Position numbers and translations under genes: made by a program | Notes under the pieces: model-generated | What the model was told of the DNA's origin: nothing | The model's input: the letters and a program-made list of their open reading frames with translations, nothing else | The model's database searches: none | In this document: positions 26,067 to 34,794 of the stretch, piece after piece | Layout of the letters: each line of letters opens with the position of its first letter | Numbering within the stretch: position 1 is the first letter of the stretch | Assembly: GCA_003151275.1 (NCBI GenBank) | Contig: PLXC01000021.1 | Location: 124,001 to 188,000, forward strand | DNA from: Candidatus Melainabacteria bacterium | GTDB lineage: Bacteria; Cyanobacteriota; Vampirovibrionia; Obscuribacterales; Obscuribacteraceae | Direction of reading: 5' to 3' | Length of the DNA stretch: 64,000 bases

Positions 26067-27601
26067 CCATGGCTGATGCTCCGCCGCTTTCGTCTCACAC
26101 AATTGTCCGTTGGATTTTTCTACGCGGCATAGGGTTGGTTTACTTAATTGCCTTTGCCTCTGTTTTTGTGCAGGTGCTGGGGCTAATTGGCTCACAAGGC
26201 ATTCTGCCGGCTAATCTATTTTTGAAAGAAGCGGCTCAAAATGCCGGCCCGATCCCGTTTCTAACTTGTCCTACTTTTTTTTGGCTAAACTGTTCTGATG
26301 CTGCCCTTCGTCTTCTTGCCGGAACAGGCATACTATTTTCCTTTCTCGTTATTGCAGGAGTATGCACGGGACCACTGTTGTTTTTGCTCTGGTTTATGTA
26401 TTTGTCGATAGTCACCGTCGGTGGTGACTTTATGAGCTTCCAGTGGGATGTTCTTTTGCTCGAGGCAGGTTTTTTAGCTGTTTTTTACTCGCATTTTAAA
26501 TTGCTCGATCTGCCGTGGAAGTTCGCTAATCAGCCCAAGCTGCCAGCTCCATCATCCGTAGTTCTTTGGCTATTGAGATTATTGTTGTTCAAGCTGATGT
26601 TCTCCTCCGGTTGCGTCAAACTTTTGAGTGGAGATATTTTTTGGCAAAATTTCTCTGCGCTTAATTATCACTACTGGACTCAACCACTGCCGACTCCTTT
26701 AGCTTGGTTTGCCGCACAACTTCCGGAGTGGTTTCAGAAACTTTCTGTAGTCTGCATGTTTTTCATTGAGCTTATCGTTCCCTGGTTTATTTTCGCACCC
26801 GGACGATTTAGATTGATAGCTGCTCTATTGTTTGTTGTTTTCCAGTTGCTCATCGCATTGACGGGAAACTACACGTTCTTCAATCTTCTTACAATTATTT
26901 TGTGCGTGCTCTTGTTGGACGATCGCACTGTTCGAAAGTTTGTGCCAGGGGCGTTTGCGGATTCAATTATCTCTGCCACAGTGACCAAGCCGCCGACTCC
27001 ACTTACCCGGGTCAAGCTTTCGATATTGGTTGCCACGATTGCCTTGCTAACTTTGGCACGCAATATCCCTGTAACACCGGAGCCGATCAGGTATTTTTCC
27101 TATCTAATTTCGCCTTGGTGTCTTGTAAACGGATATGGGCTTTTCGCTGTGATGACCACTTCGCGCAAAGAAATAATTGTGGAAGCAAGCGAGGATGGTG
27201 CAAATTGGCAGGCTTATCAGTTTTACTTTAAGCCAGGAGATTTACGGAGGGCACCATCTTGGGTGGCACCATATCAACCAAGGTTAGATTGGCAAATGTG
27301 GTTTGCTGCTCTCGGCACTCGACGCGACAGTCCATGGTTCGCTCACTTTGTCCTTCGATTGCTGCAAGGCGCTCCGGACGTTCGCCTTCTCCTGAAGAAT
27401 GAGCCGTTCAATGGCCGCATTCCGAAGTTTGTGAAAGCGTCGCTTTACGATTACGAGTTTACTGACTGGCAAGAGTTGACTAAAACTGGTGCTTGGTGGA
27501 AGCGAAAGTATGTTGGATTGTTCTTTCCGGTGGCCAGTCTTCGAGCGACCGAAGAAGTTGCACCTTTGCCCAAATCTAACAGTAACAAGGACAATAAATG
27601 A
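26048..27601 (+). CDS. Lipase maturation factor family membrane protein
   Basis: 517 residues from GTG 26048 (AAGGTGA 7 bases upstream). Six or more TM helices occupy about 20-340. The family pattern is clear: GLIGSQGILPANLFL, DFMSFQWDVLLLEAGFLAVF, FKLMFSSGCVKLLSGD, ALNYHYWTQPLPTPLAWF and, in the soluble C-terminal part, PRLDWQMWFAALG. Eukaryotic LMF1 helps fold lipases in the ER. Bacterial members are uncharacterised inner-membrane proteins. Length and motif order are complete. Confidence 0.92.
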   Translation: MADLEIAMADAPPLSSHTIVRWIFLRGIGLVYLIAFASVFVQVLGLIGSQGILPANLFLKEAAQNAGPIPFLTCPTFFWLNCSDAALRLLAGTGILFSFLVIAGVCTGPLLFLLWFMYLSIVTVGGDFMSFQWDVLLLEAGFLAVFYSHFKLLDLPWKFANQPKLPAPSSVVLWLLRLLLFKLMFSSGCVKLLSGDIFWQNFSALNYHYWTQPLPTPLAWFAAQLPEWFQKLSVVCMFFIELIVPWFIFAPGRFRLIAALLFVVFQLLIALTGNYTFFNLLTIILCVLLLDDRTVRKFVPGAFADSIISATVTKPPTPLTRVKLSILVATIALLTLARNIPVTPEPIRYFSYLISPWCLVNGYGLFAVMTTSRKEIIVEASEDGANWQAYQFYFKPGDLRRAPSWVAPYQPRLDWQMWFAALGTRRDSPWFAHFVLRLLQGAPDVRLLLKNEPFNGRIPKFVKASLYDYEFTDWQELTKTGAWWKRKYVGLFFPVASLRATEEVAPLPKSNSNKDNK

Positions 27602-27617
27602 TTTTAGACGCGCGAAA

Positions 27618-27636
27618 GGCGCAGTTTAACTGCGCC
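27618..27636. terminator. Hairpin between convergent genes
   Basis: GGCGCAGTT-T-AACTGCGCC, perfect 9-bp arms around one base, just after the lipase maturation factor stop. A second, weaker stem (TAGCT...AGCTA, 27642-27658) followed by GTTTT comes next. Together they could end the plus-strand transcript. Confidence 0.5.
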
Positions 27637-27661
27637 ACGCTTAGCTACAAAGAAGCTAGTT

Positions 27662-27886
27662 TTACATTCTTGTATCGAGATTAGTTACTCGGTTTTCAAT
27701 GTAAGCTACTTTGTTGTGCGTCAAGTCTTTAACGTCGGAGTTCAAATTATAGGCGCCGATCAGAGACAATAACAAAGCAGTTCCCAGACTAACCGCAGCA
27801 AGACGCATCGTTCTTGTCTTTTTGCACTCGTCTGCACATGTTGATTCTTCTGCAATTTGTCCGTTTTCTGTATAAATGGTGACCAT
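27662..27886 (-). CDS. Small single-pass membrane protein
   Basis: 74 residues, ATG 27886 behind a perfect AGGAGGT, so it is very likely translated. A polar N-terminus with two Cys (CADECKK) precedes one TM helix (AAVSLGTALLLSLIGAY) and a short tail. No family is recognised. It is followed upstream, on the same strand, by another tiny membrane protein gene. Confidence 0.7.
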   Translation of the reverse strand: MVTIYTENGQIAEESTCADECKKTRTMRLAAVSLGTALLLSLIGAYNLNSDVKDLTHNKVAYIENRVTNLDTRM

Positions 27887-27972
27887 TTTAACCTCCTGGG
27901 TTTGGTATCAATCCTGCTCTTGTGTGTGTCTCGCTTTGTGACGTAACAGACTCAGTACTGTTCCAGTTCTTA

Positions 27973-28173
27973 TTATTGAGCTGGTGTTGGTGATGGCATC
28001 GAAGGAGCGGCCGGAGCAGAGATTGTTGTATTTGTCACAGATGATGGTCCAGCTACACTGCCGTTGCTGAAGAAGTAAATAGCAAAGCCGACCACAGCCA
28101 CTATTACGAGGGCCATAATCACCATTACTGCGCTTGAACCTGAATCGCTTCCGCTTTCTAATATTGTTGTCAT
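27973..28173 (-). CDS. Small membrane protein with Pro/Ser/Ala tail
   Basis: 66 residues from ATG 28173 (GAGGA upstream; an in-frame ATG at 28188 adds five residues). After a short Ser/Gly-rich start there is one TM helix (AVMVIMALVIVAVVGFAIYFF) and a Ser/Thr/Pro/Ala-rich tail. Function unknown. It is probably cotranscribed with the 27662 gene. Confidence 0.65.
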   Translation of the reverse strand: MTTILESGSDSGSSAVMVIMALVIVAVVGFAIYFFSNGSVAGPSSVTNTTISAPAAPSMPSPTPAQ

Positions 28174-28452
28174 CGTTCTAATCCTCATTATCGGGTACTG
28201 CGCTTAAGGCGACATGAGGTCGACTATTGTTCCAAGATTTAGTAAATGTGAATCGCCTGGACTGTGTAATAAATGATCTATCTATAAATCCGCACCACAA
28301 CCGGTGCCTTTGGCAGTCCTTGCAGTTCGGCGTCGGCAAGTCTATATTTACAACTGAAATTAATTGACTCGGGTTAGCGAAGATATAACTTGCTTGCTCA
28401 GCCATTTGTGGATACCATACAAATATATGGGTGCAGGTTTGTGGGTGTCTTC

Positions 28453-28468
28453 TTAGGAGGGGTCCTAA
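28453..28468 (+). promoter_or_regulatory. Shine-Dalgarno held in a hairpin before the 28469 gene
   Basis: TTAGGA-GGGG-TCCTAA directly abuts the ATG. The AGGAGGGG ribosome site forms the left arm and loop of a perfect 6-bp stem. This could hold the site closed until melted or bound, i.e. a translational switch (inference from sequence only). Confidence 0.45.
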
Positions 28469-28768
28469 ATGTTTGAATGGAAAGTCAATCAAATTCGCGT
28501 TGAAATGATGCAGCGGGTGCTAAACCACATGGAGAAACAGGGTTACGAGGTACAGTTCATCCTTCCTCTGCCTGCGCTTGTCGTCGACCAGCCGGGCGCT
28601 GTTGATCATTTGATAAGTGCTACTAAATCTGAGGTGATCTTGGCTGGAAAAAAACAGCTCGCATCGTCTGCTCTAGAAACGCATAAAGGGATGCCCGCTG
28701 TCACTCCTGAAAACTTAGATGTTGTTTACGGACGCGAGAAGACTAGCATAGGAGGCAAATCAGCTTAG
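28469..28768 (+). CDS. Small protein, possibly DUF4177-like
   Basis: 99 residues, ATG 28469 with AGGAGGGG six bases upstream. FEWKVNQIRVEMMQRVLNHM then EKQGYEVQFILPLPALVV resembles the YEYKVV...LNxLxxxGWEVVxv pattern of DUF4177-type small proteins. The remainder is polar. No signal or membrane segment. Function unknown. Confidence 0.6.
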   Translation: MFEWKVNQIRVEMMQRVLNHMEKQGYEVQFILPLPALVVDQPGAVDHLISATKSEVILAGKKQLASSALETHKGMPAVTPENLDVVYGREKTSIGGKSA

Positions 28769-28905
28769 ATGGGAGGCTGCTCCCGCCAATTTGTCCTTAA
28801 ATTAAGACGATTCGCGGCTCTAGGGTGTATGTTTAGCCTAGATAAAGTTGTGAATTCCTTCGAGCACTCGCAGGAGTTGTCGGACAAATTGTCGAGGAAA
28901 CTCAA

Positions 28906-30009
28906 GTGACTGACGCGAAAGTGATCAAAATCGGCGAATTGCTTGTTAGTGCCGGACTGCTTGATACAAGCGATGTTATTGAGGCGATTCAAGTTTCGCA
29001 CCGTCTACAAATCCCAGTTGGAAGAGTATTGATCATGGCGGGCACAGTCACAGAGCATCTTTTGCAGGCCTCGCTGCAAGCGCAAATAGTGATTAATGAA
29101 GGACTGGTTTCGGTGGATGTTGCTGGCGAGGCCTTGCGCCTAGTTACGCGCGACCAGAAAACCTTAGAGCAAGCTCTACAGCAGTTGAATGTGGCACCTG
29201 ATTATCAACGAGATCTGTCGAATCATCTCGCCGACCTGCTGCTGGATTCTAATATTGTCAGCCAAGAACAGCTGGATCAGGCGATGCAAACAAGCAATGA
29301 AGCCGATATTCCACTTAGCGGCGCATTGGTGCTGCAAGGTGTTTTGTCGGCGAATTTCTTTCCAAGTATTTTGCGTGCACACGATCAAATTCGCAGCGGG
29401 CAAATGCAGAGAGAAGAAGCGATTGAAGAACTCAAGTCTTCCTTTCTGATTTGGCTGAAGGCGGATGAGTCGTGGAATTCGAATAGCAACGGATTGCACG
29501 GCGATAGTTCAGATCAACTCACAAACGAAGCAGAAATTTTCGTTAGCAATTCAGAATTCACTGTTCCTGAAGTTGAACAAGCGGCAACAAGTAACAGTGA
29601 AGTTTTTCAATCAAGCACACCAAGGCTCATAGAGCTTCTCAAGCAAGCTGGCGTATGTACTCAGCATGACGTTCAGAAGGCTTACGACGGTTTGTTGGCC
29701 GATCCACATTTGTCCGGCCGAGTATTTCTAGCCATGGGTGTAACTGACGAACAAACTCTGCAGTTTGCATTGCGCTGCCATGGCTTGATCAAAAAGGGGT
29801 TGTTGACTGAAGAGCAGGCTGTCCAGGCGATCCGAAGCACACGTTCAGGAATGGTTTCGCAGGCGGAAGCTCTAGTTGAACAGACTTCTGAGCAACATCG
29901 TTACTTCGACCCGACGTGGCGAAATAAAACTCTTAGAGCTTTTGGCGGAGGTCTCTTCGGCGCTCTAGTAGCGGGTATAGCCCTAAGTAAAACTTTTAAG
30001 GGACGCTAA
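28906..30009 (+). CDS. Repeat protein resembling GspE/MshE N-terminal domains, C-terminal membrane anchor
   Basis: 367 residues from GTG 28906 (GAGGA 7 bases upstream). Helical modules repeat: IGELLVSAGLLDTSDVIEAI with VGRVLIMAGTVTEHLLQASL, then LADLLLDSNIVSQEQLDQAM, then LLKQAGVCTQHDVQKAYDGL. These match the pattern of T2SS/T4P ATPase N-terminal domains (LGexLvexGlit...Q). A TM helix (GGGLFGALVAGIALS) ends the protein. There is no ATPase domain. In other proteins such modules bind ligands or partners; here the role is unknown. Confidence 0.7.
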   Translation: MTDAKVIKIGELLVSAGLLDTSDVIEAIQVSHRLQIPVGRVLIMAGTVTEHLLQASLQAQIVINEGLVSVDVAGEALRLVTRDQKTLEQALQQLNVAPDYQRDLSNHLADLLLDSNIVSQEQLDQAMQTSNEADIPLSGALVLQGVLSANFFPSILRAHDQIRSGQMQREEAIEELKSSFLIWLKADESWNSNSNGLHGDSSDQLTNEAEIFVSNSEFTVPEVEQAATSNSEVFQSSTPRLIELLKQAGVCTQHDVQKAYDGLLADPHLSGRVFLAMGVTDEQTLQFALRCHGLIKKGLLTEEQAVQAIRSTRSGMVSQAEALVEQTSEQHRYFDPTWRNKTLRAFGGGLFGALVAGIALSKTFKGR

Positions 30010-30232
30010 TCTTAGCGCCTTTAGGATTCTTTGTGCCATTGTATTTGACTTCGTTTATTTCAGCACGCAAAACGGCAATCTCAGCCTTAAGCTCATTGAT
30101 TTCTTTGGCGTCAGAGAGGGTATCCGCCACCAATTCGTGTAACGCCTTACTGACCTCTGCGCGTCCGTGCGCAATCGCCATTTCCAGAGCAACTTTTAGG
30201 GCAATGAATGGATAAATAACTGCTTTCAACAA
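29996..30232 (-). CDS. Small coiled-coil protein
   Basis: 78 residues from TTG 30232. An amphipathic start (AVIYPFIALKVALEMAIAHG) is followed by a heptad-patterned helix (DAKEINELKAEIAVLRAEIN). The convergent upstream gene overlaps by 14 bases. The ribosome site is weak, so the gene is plausible but not certain. Confidence 0.5.
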   Translation of the reverse strand: MLKAVIYPFIALKVALEMAIAHGRAEVSKALHELVADTLSDAKEINELKAEIAVLRAEINEVKYNGTKNPKGAKISVP

Positions 30233-30340
30233 GTGCGCTGAGTCTCATTTCGATAACGGAAGATGCCAGTATACAACAAGGGAACTTTTCACCTGCTCAA
30301 TCATCAACTTATGTCTTGACGATTTTCGGGGTTTGAATGG

Positions 30341-30511
30341 ATGGTTAAAAGCAAAAGTATCGATCGAGGTTCGGCGAACCCATTTGCCAGAGTGGATCGG
30401 CCTTGGGTAAATAACCACAGGTTGTTGGCTGTTTCTATGGTGTCACATATGCACCAGCATTTACACTCACTCGAAGAAATTGATGGGCAGTTCGTCAAAG
30501 AGCTTGCCTAG
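30341..30511 (+). CDS. Possible 56-aa protein
   Basis: ATG 30341 to TAG 30509-30511. It reads MVKSKSIDRGSANPF, later SHMHQHLHSLEEIDGQ. Composition is protein-like and His-rich in the middle. GGGG lies about 10 bases upstream. It overlaps the stop of the DUF900 gene by four bases. No family recognised. Confidence 0.4.
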   Translation: MVKSKSIDRGSANPFARVDRPWVNNHRLLAVSMVSHMHQHLHSLEEIDGQFVKELA

Positions 30512-31542
30512 TGGATTGGTGAATGAGAAAATTCAAGTTGCGGACTGCGTAAGGCCGAAGCAGCTAACTCTCCTTTGAGGACTCTGGATAGCAATACGTA
30601 AGGGATTGAGTGTCCAAATCTGCGATGGTCTTCCGCTTTAAAGTTGATGAATTCAATTCCTTCAATTGATTGCGCTTTTGTGGCAGAACCGACTCGATAT
30701 GAGCCATGCACGAAGTTGGAGATAGAAATTCTCTTGTCTTTTGACGAAACATAGATGCGCACGTCAGAGGCTAATCTGCGCACCAGCGGCGCTTGCTCTG
30801 CAAAAATATCCCTGTCGATGTCGGGGGAACACATCAACACTCGGCCAAATTTTGGGAAGTCATTTAGAGTTCGATCGAAGGCCAGGGTTTGAAAGGCTGA
30901 AGTCATAACCTTCGCGCCTATACTATGAGACAGAATGGTGATGTTTTTGTTTTCGACATGAGTGCCCAAGTCGGTAAGAAACGAGGCGAAATGTGGACCG
31001 GCCCATTCGGCATTCGTTTCATCGACAAAATATTTGAGATAGCTGTTGCGAGCCGGCCAGGTGAATAGGACGATTGGTCTGTCGAGACCATTCGCCGTTT
31101 CAAAACCTAAGTCGATTGAACTCTTAAAATCTCGATGATAACCGTGAAGAAAGATAATTGCTTCACCTTTGTCAAATTTTGCCAATTCGCTGAAGAACTG
31201 TTCCGGCGAGCTGAAGACCAGCGTTTTAAGTTTATTTCCTGAAGAGGCATCCGGATAGCAGATGCCGTAACTCAATGTTTGCGAGCGTCCATCAACGAAT
31301 CTGACTCTTGTGCCTTCTATTGTTTCTTTTCGGTCGGTGACAAAGAAAACCGGATTTTTGGAAGTCGTCTTGATTTGCTCATTCCCTATCTGGGTGATAT
31401 CGAGTTCACCGGCTTGGGCACTCGTTCCACAGTAGATGGAGAAGGCGCAACACAGCAGAATAGCTCTAAGGAAGCGTAACACCACGGTCTGAACAAAGAG
31501 CCGGGACAAGAATTTTCTATGGGTAGTTAGAATGCTGTTCAA
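30508..31542 (-). CDS. Secreted alpha/beta hydrolase, DUF900 family
   Basis: 344 residues from TTG 31542 (AGGA 8 bases upstream). After a hydrophobic signal (FLRAILLCCAFSIYCGTSAQA) the DUF900 core appears: FFVTDRKETIEGTRVRFVDG, IIFLHGYHRDFKSSIDLGFE, VLFTWPARNSYLKYFVDE, and nucleophile elbow LSHSIGAKV (Ser in SHSIG). A C-terminal His is plausible in EDHRRFGHS. Likely an exported lipase or esterase; substrate unknown. Confidence 0.85.
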   Translation of the reverse strand: MNSILTTHRKFLSRLFVQTVVLRFLRAILLCCAFSIYCGTSAQAGELDITQIGNEQIKTTSKNPVFFVTDRKETIEGTRVRFVDGRSQTLSYGICYPDASSGNKLKTLVFSSPEQFFSELAKFDKGEAIIFLHGYHRDFKSSIDLGFETANGLDRPIVLFTWPARNSYLKYFVDETNAEWAGPHFASFLTDLGTHVENKNITILSHSIGAKVMTSAFQTLAFDRTLNDFPKFGRVLMCSPDIDRDIFAEQAPLVRRLASDVRIYVSSKDKRISISNFVHGSYRVGSATKAQSIEGIEFINFKAEDHRRFGHSIPYVLLSRVLKGELAASALRSPQLEFSHSPIH

Positions 31543-31617
31543 CTGCGTGTCCTACTTCCGGCACCGCTACGCATATATTCATTCTGCGTCGAAACTGCGA
31601 TTCAGTCAATGGCACGA

Positions 31618-31821
31618 CTAATGAAGGTTTCCCCAATCTGATCGTTTATCCCAAATTTCGGCAGTTTCCATCTGTGTTTTCTTAGACAAATTTGCCAGGA
31701 TGTTCGTTAGTTCAACGAGGTATAACCGCTCTTCATAAGGTTTTCCGATGGTTGATCGAGACTCGATCACTTTCAGCAAAGCCTCGTATGAAACGCCGTT
31801 TGGTGCGCTTTGGTAATTCAT
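31618..31821 (-). CDS. Small hypothetical protein
   Basis: 67 residues from ATG 31821 (GGAGTG upstream; the frame extends to 31872). MNYQSAPNGVSYEALLKVIE then LYLVELTNILANLSKKTQME is helical and soluble. No family recognised. It is the next gene downstream of polX on the same strand, with a 75-bp gap. Confidence 0.5.
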   Translation of the reverse strand: MNYQSAPNGVSYEALLKVIESRSTIGKPYEERLYLVELTNILANLSKKTQMETAEIWDKRSDWGNLH

Positions 31822-31896
31822 GATGCTGTCACTCCGATTGAACTGTTTTGGATGACGCTCGGATACGAGCATCTGTTCCTAGAAATTCAATCAAGT

Positions 31897-33615
31897 CTAG
31901 CGAACAGGTGCTACAGCCTTTTGGAACTGATCAGATGGCAATGTATTGAGCACTTCCGTCCGAGATAGGCCGCCTCGCCTGGCCATGTGAATCCCATACT
32001 TGAGATTCTGCAGATCTCTGATGCTATGCGCGTCTGTCGAAATGACAAATTTGATTCCGCGTTTTCGAGCGAGTTTGATCCAGCGAGCTTCCATGTCCAA
32101 TCTATACGGATCGCCGTTCACTTCGATAGCGACATTGGATTCTGCCGCGGCGTCCAGCACCTCTTCCAGACGGCACGATAGTGGCGGTCGCCTGAGAACT
32201 AAGCGCCCAAGTGCATGTCCCCAAATTTTGAACTGCGGAAGACGCATGCAATGAATCAGTCTTTTCGTCATTTGCTCTTCATCCATTTTCAATCTTGAAT
32301 GGATGCTTCCGATCAATATATCGAACTTATCTAAGACATCATCAGGATAATCTAACGCCCCTGAATCCAAGATATCCGATTCGGTCCCGCGCAGTAACTT
32401 GATCTTGACTCGTTCTTGCACTTGATCGATTTCTTCCCACTGGCGCTTGAGCTGATCGAGTGTAACGCCGCCAGCGTAGTGAGCGGCCGGTGAGTGGTCC
32501 GTAATCGTGATGTATTTCATGCCCATGGCTTCGGCTGCCAGAGCCATTTCCTCGATGCTGTTTTTGCCATCAGAGTAGGTCGAGTGGCAATGGGTCATTC
32601 CTTGAATATGCTCAATGTCGACTAGATCAGAAAAGTCATTGCCTGCAGCCACTTCCTGCAACTCACCATTCGCCTCTCTCAGTTCTGGCGGAATATAGGG
32701 AAGTCCAAGTTCTTTGTAAATGTCGTGCTCCGACAGGCAAGGAATTTTTTTCGTGCCCTTTAACAGTCCAGTGATACCGATGCTGAATCCTTTATTCTTA
32801 GCCAAAGCTTGAATCTCTTCAACATGGCTTTGGGAACCAGTCTCCATAAACTCAGCATAGGGGAACTGTTCAGCCGTTGTGATCAGCAACTTAACCCTCA
32901 TCCCATTGGCCAAGCGTGCAACCGCTCGTGATTCTTCATTGCTTTCCATTTTGGTAACAAGAGGGAATTTTTCCAGCGCTTCAATCGCTTTGGCCGGATC
33001 GTTTGTGGTAACTATCAGATTGATGTTCTTGATCGTTTCTTTCCATCTGCGAATTGATCCTGCCACGCTTACCGCAGTCACCCCAGGTGCCAGTTTGAAA
33101 TAGTTTGTCAGCTGCCTTGACAGGTGACGTGCATCAAGCAAAAGAATACTCTCATCCCTAGTTTCGTATTCCTTTATACCTTCGAGAATTTTTTGTTGGG
33201 TCTTTTCTCCAAATCCCTTTACTTTGCTGACAGCGCCTAGATCGCACGCAATTTGTAGCTCGGCGATGCTACTTATGCCCAGCGCATCGTGCAAAGCTTG
33301 AACTTTCTTTGTGCTCAATCCAGGTATTTGAGAAAGTTCGATTATGCCCGGTGGGAGCTCATTTCTCAAGTCATCGAGCAGTGAAGATCGCCCTGTGTTG
33401 TAGAGTTCCGCAATCTTCGCCGCCAAGGCTTCACCGATACCACGCACTCTGGTTAGTCGCTTATCGTCGACAATCTGTCCTAAATCTTCTGCGATGCCCT
33501 CGACTGCCGCCGCACCATTTTCATAGGCGCGAGCTTTATAGGGGTTCTCACCCTTCAATTCGAGCAAGACCCCTATTTCGCGCAGAGCGCTAGCGATGGC
33601 AAACTTATCGAGCAA
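31897..33615 (-). CDS. polX: PolX-family protein: degenerate polymerase domain with intact PHP exonuclease
   Basis: 572 residues, the normal length, from TTG 33615 with GGAGGGGG upstream. HhH/8-kDa region (1-150), Pol-beta palm (150-320), PHP domain (335-572). The polymerase site normally reads GSxRRxxxxxxDxD. Here it is GS(186-187)IRR... with Asn197 and Asn199 at the two Asp positions, and the third Asp is Lys242 (RVKLLI). PHP metal ligands remain: HCHSTYSDG (His342, His344), TDHS, GTESD, IGSIHS, GHALG, STDAH. The expected activity is 3'-5' exonuclease/phosphatase in repair, without nucleotide addition. Confidence 0.93.
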   Translation of the reverse strand: MLDKFAIASALREIGVLLELKGENPYKARAYENGAAAVEGIAEDLGQIVDDKRLTRVRGIGEALAAKIAELYNTGRSSLLDDLRNELPPGIIELSQIPGLSTKKVQALHDALGISSIAELQIACDLGAVSKVKGFGEKTQQKILEGIKEYETRDESILLLDARHLSRQLTNYFKLAPGVTAVSVAGSIRRWKETIKNINLIVTTNDPAKAIEALEKFPLVTKMESNEESRAVARLANGMRVKLLITTAEQFPYAEFMETGSQSHVEEIQALAKNKGFSIGITGLLKGTKKIPCLSEHDIYKELGLPYIPPELREANGELQEVAAGNDFSDLVDIEHIQGMTHCHSTYSDGKNSIEEMALAAEAMGMKYITITDHSPAAHYAGGVTLDQLKRQWEEIDQVQERVKIKLLRGTESDILDSGALDYPDDVLDKFDILIGSIHSRLKMDEEQMTKRLIHCMRLPQFKIWGHALGRLVLRRPPLSCRLEEVLDAAAESNVAIEVNGDPYRLDMEARWIKLARKRGIKFVISTDAHSIRDLQNLKYGIHMARRGGLSRTEVLNTLPSDQFQKAVAPVR

Positions 33616-33754
33616 GCAACCCCCTCCGGTAATTATCCCTCGTAATGCCTGACCCGGATCAATTTCAGGAGTTTCAGCCCGGACACCACAGGCAACAGGA
33701 TCTTTCTGGTTATCACTTGCCGACCTTCTTATTTAGAATGGATTATTCCCACCT

Positions 33755-33772
33755 TGTCACAAGTAAGTCACG
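33755..33772 (+). promoter_or_regulatory. Additional pair of GTCAC half-sites at 11-bp spacing
   Basis: TGTCACA (33755) and AGTCACG (33766) are 11 bp apart, like one Pho box unit. No -10-like hexamer follows at the right distance. It may be an auxiliary site for the stronger array at 33910, or relevant to polX. Confidence 0.35.
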
Positions 33773-33909
33773 ATTTTTCTGATCGAGATCGAGTGCTTTG
33801 CATTTTCAGTCACGTCTGATCATCGTCTCCTCAATCATCAAATCGCCTAGAGCTCTTGCAGGGCGTACCTTGTCTCAATCCGGATTGCTGACAGCTCTTC
33901 AGTTCACTG

Positions 33910-33964
33910 TGTCACGCCTCTGTCACCAACATGTCATTTTGATGTCACGTCAGTCCCTTATCTT
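33910..33964 (+). promoter_or_regulatory. PhoB-box-like promoter: four TGTCA repeats at 11-bp period
   Basis: TGTCACG (33910), TGTCACC (33921), TGTCATT (33932) and TGTCACG (33943) are each exactly 11 bp apart with 4-bp gaps, as in a double Pho box. TATCTT at 33959-33964 follows the last repeat after 9 bp, the place of a -10 in PhoB-activated promoters. The ATG of the secreted protein is 31 bp further. Sequence and spacing are seen; regulation by a PhoB-type protein is inferred. Confidence 0.6.
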
Positions 33965-33995
33965 GAATGCACGCTCTCAAGGAAGGATCTATCAA

Positions 33996-34640
33996 ATGCG
34001 TTACACCAAGTTAGGAATGGCTCTGGCTGCTTTTGCTCTGATCAGCACTCAGCAATGTTTAGCTCAAGGTCAAAAAATTGGTATGCGCAACGGTTTGCCA
34101 CCGTGCACGATGGATAGCTTTGTTCACGAAGCGGCTGGCGAAGCCGAACACATTTATGGTGACGAAGGAACGACAGGCCCTCCGCCTTATATGGGCTTCA
34201 ATACCGTACATCGGATTAACAACGGCATATTCAATATTAGGGATAAGGGCCTGACTACCGGACACGGTTCTTATCTTCCTGATGCTTGGGGTGCAGATGA
34301 GTTTATCGCGCCTCCCGGAGAGTGGAGTCAATCGGGTGCCAACAATGGCAATCGTCAAACTAACGGCGCTGGAAGTCAACTCAACGGCGGTGGTGGTGGC
34401 GCAAATGGTGGCAGCGGTCAACCTGCTCCTGTAACACCTCCATATCAAATCGGAGCGGATTGGATCGCTGTCCAAAATACACACAACGGACAGGTCATGG
34501 GATGGATGGCGCCAGGTGAAACTTTTCAACAATTCTTTTCAGGTCAATCCGGGCACTTGTTGCCTGGTAATGAAGCAGAAGGTCAGTACATTCTCCAGAA
34601 TCAACTGAACGGAATGACAGATCCTTCCCAGATGCTCTAA
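33996..34640 (+). CDS. Secreted protein of unknown function behind a Pho-box-like promoter
   Basis: 214 residues from ATG 33996 (AAGGAAGG upstream); the frame extends further 5' but would run through the promoter repeats. The signal peptide is MRYTKLGMALAAFALISTQ... ending QCLAQG. A first region (NGLPPCTMDSFVHEAAGEAE) is followed by a Gly/Asn-rich linker (about 110-140) and a C-terminal region with DWIAVQNTHNGQVMGWMAPG. Family not recognised. The promoter suggests expression under phosphate limitation. Confidence 0.7.
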   Translation: MRYTKLGMALAAFALISTQQCLAQGQKIGMRNGLPPCTMDSFVHEAAGEAEHIYGDEGTTGPPPYMGFNTVHRINNGIFNIRDKGLTTGHGSYLPDAWGADEFIAPPGEWSQSGANNGNRQTNGAGSQLNGGGGGANGGSGQPAPVTPPYQIGADWIAVQNTHNGQVMGWMAPGETFQQFFSGQSGHLLPGNEAEGQYILQNQLNGMTDPSQML

Positions 34641-34676
34641 ATAAACTTTAGTCCAAATGAAGTACATTTATGTTGA

Positions 34677-34702
34677 CGCTAACAGCGCCGCTCAAGTTAG
34701 CG
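34677..34702. terminator. Hairpin after the secreted-protein gene
   Basis: CGCTAAC and GTTAGCG form a 7-bp stem around a 12-nt loop, with TTCGTTTT a few bases later. It is a possible terminator for the 33996 gene. A 17-bp near-duplicate (GTGCGCTCCATTTTCCT) follows at about 34737-34772. Confidence 0.35.
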
Positions 34703-34794
34703 ACAGCAATTCGTTTTGTCACAGCAGGCAGAATGCGTGCGCTCCATTTTCCTAAGTGCGCTCCATTTCCTTGAACAGCAAAAAAATCGCGGCA

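Noticed and set aside
33798..33995. N-terminal extension of the secreted protein
   Set aside because: It would translate the Pho-box-like repeats, and the true signal peptide with a ribosome site starts at 33996.
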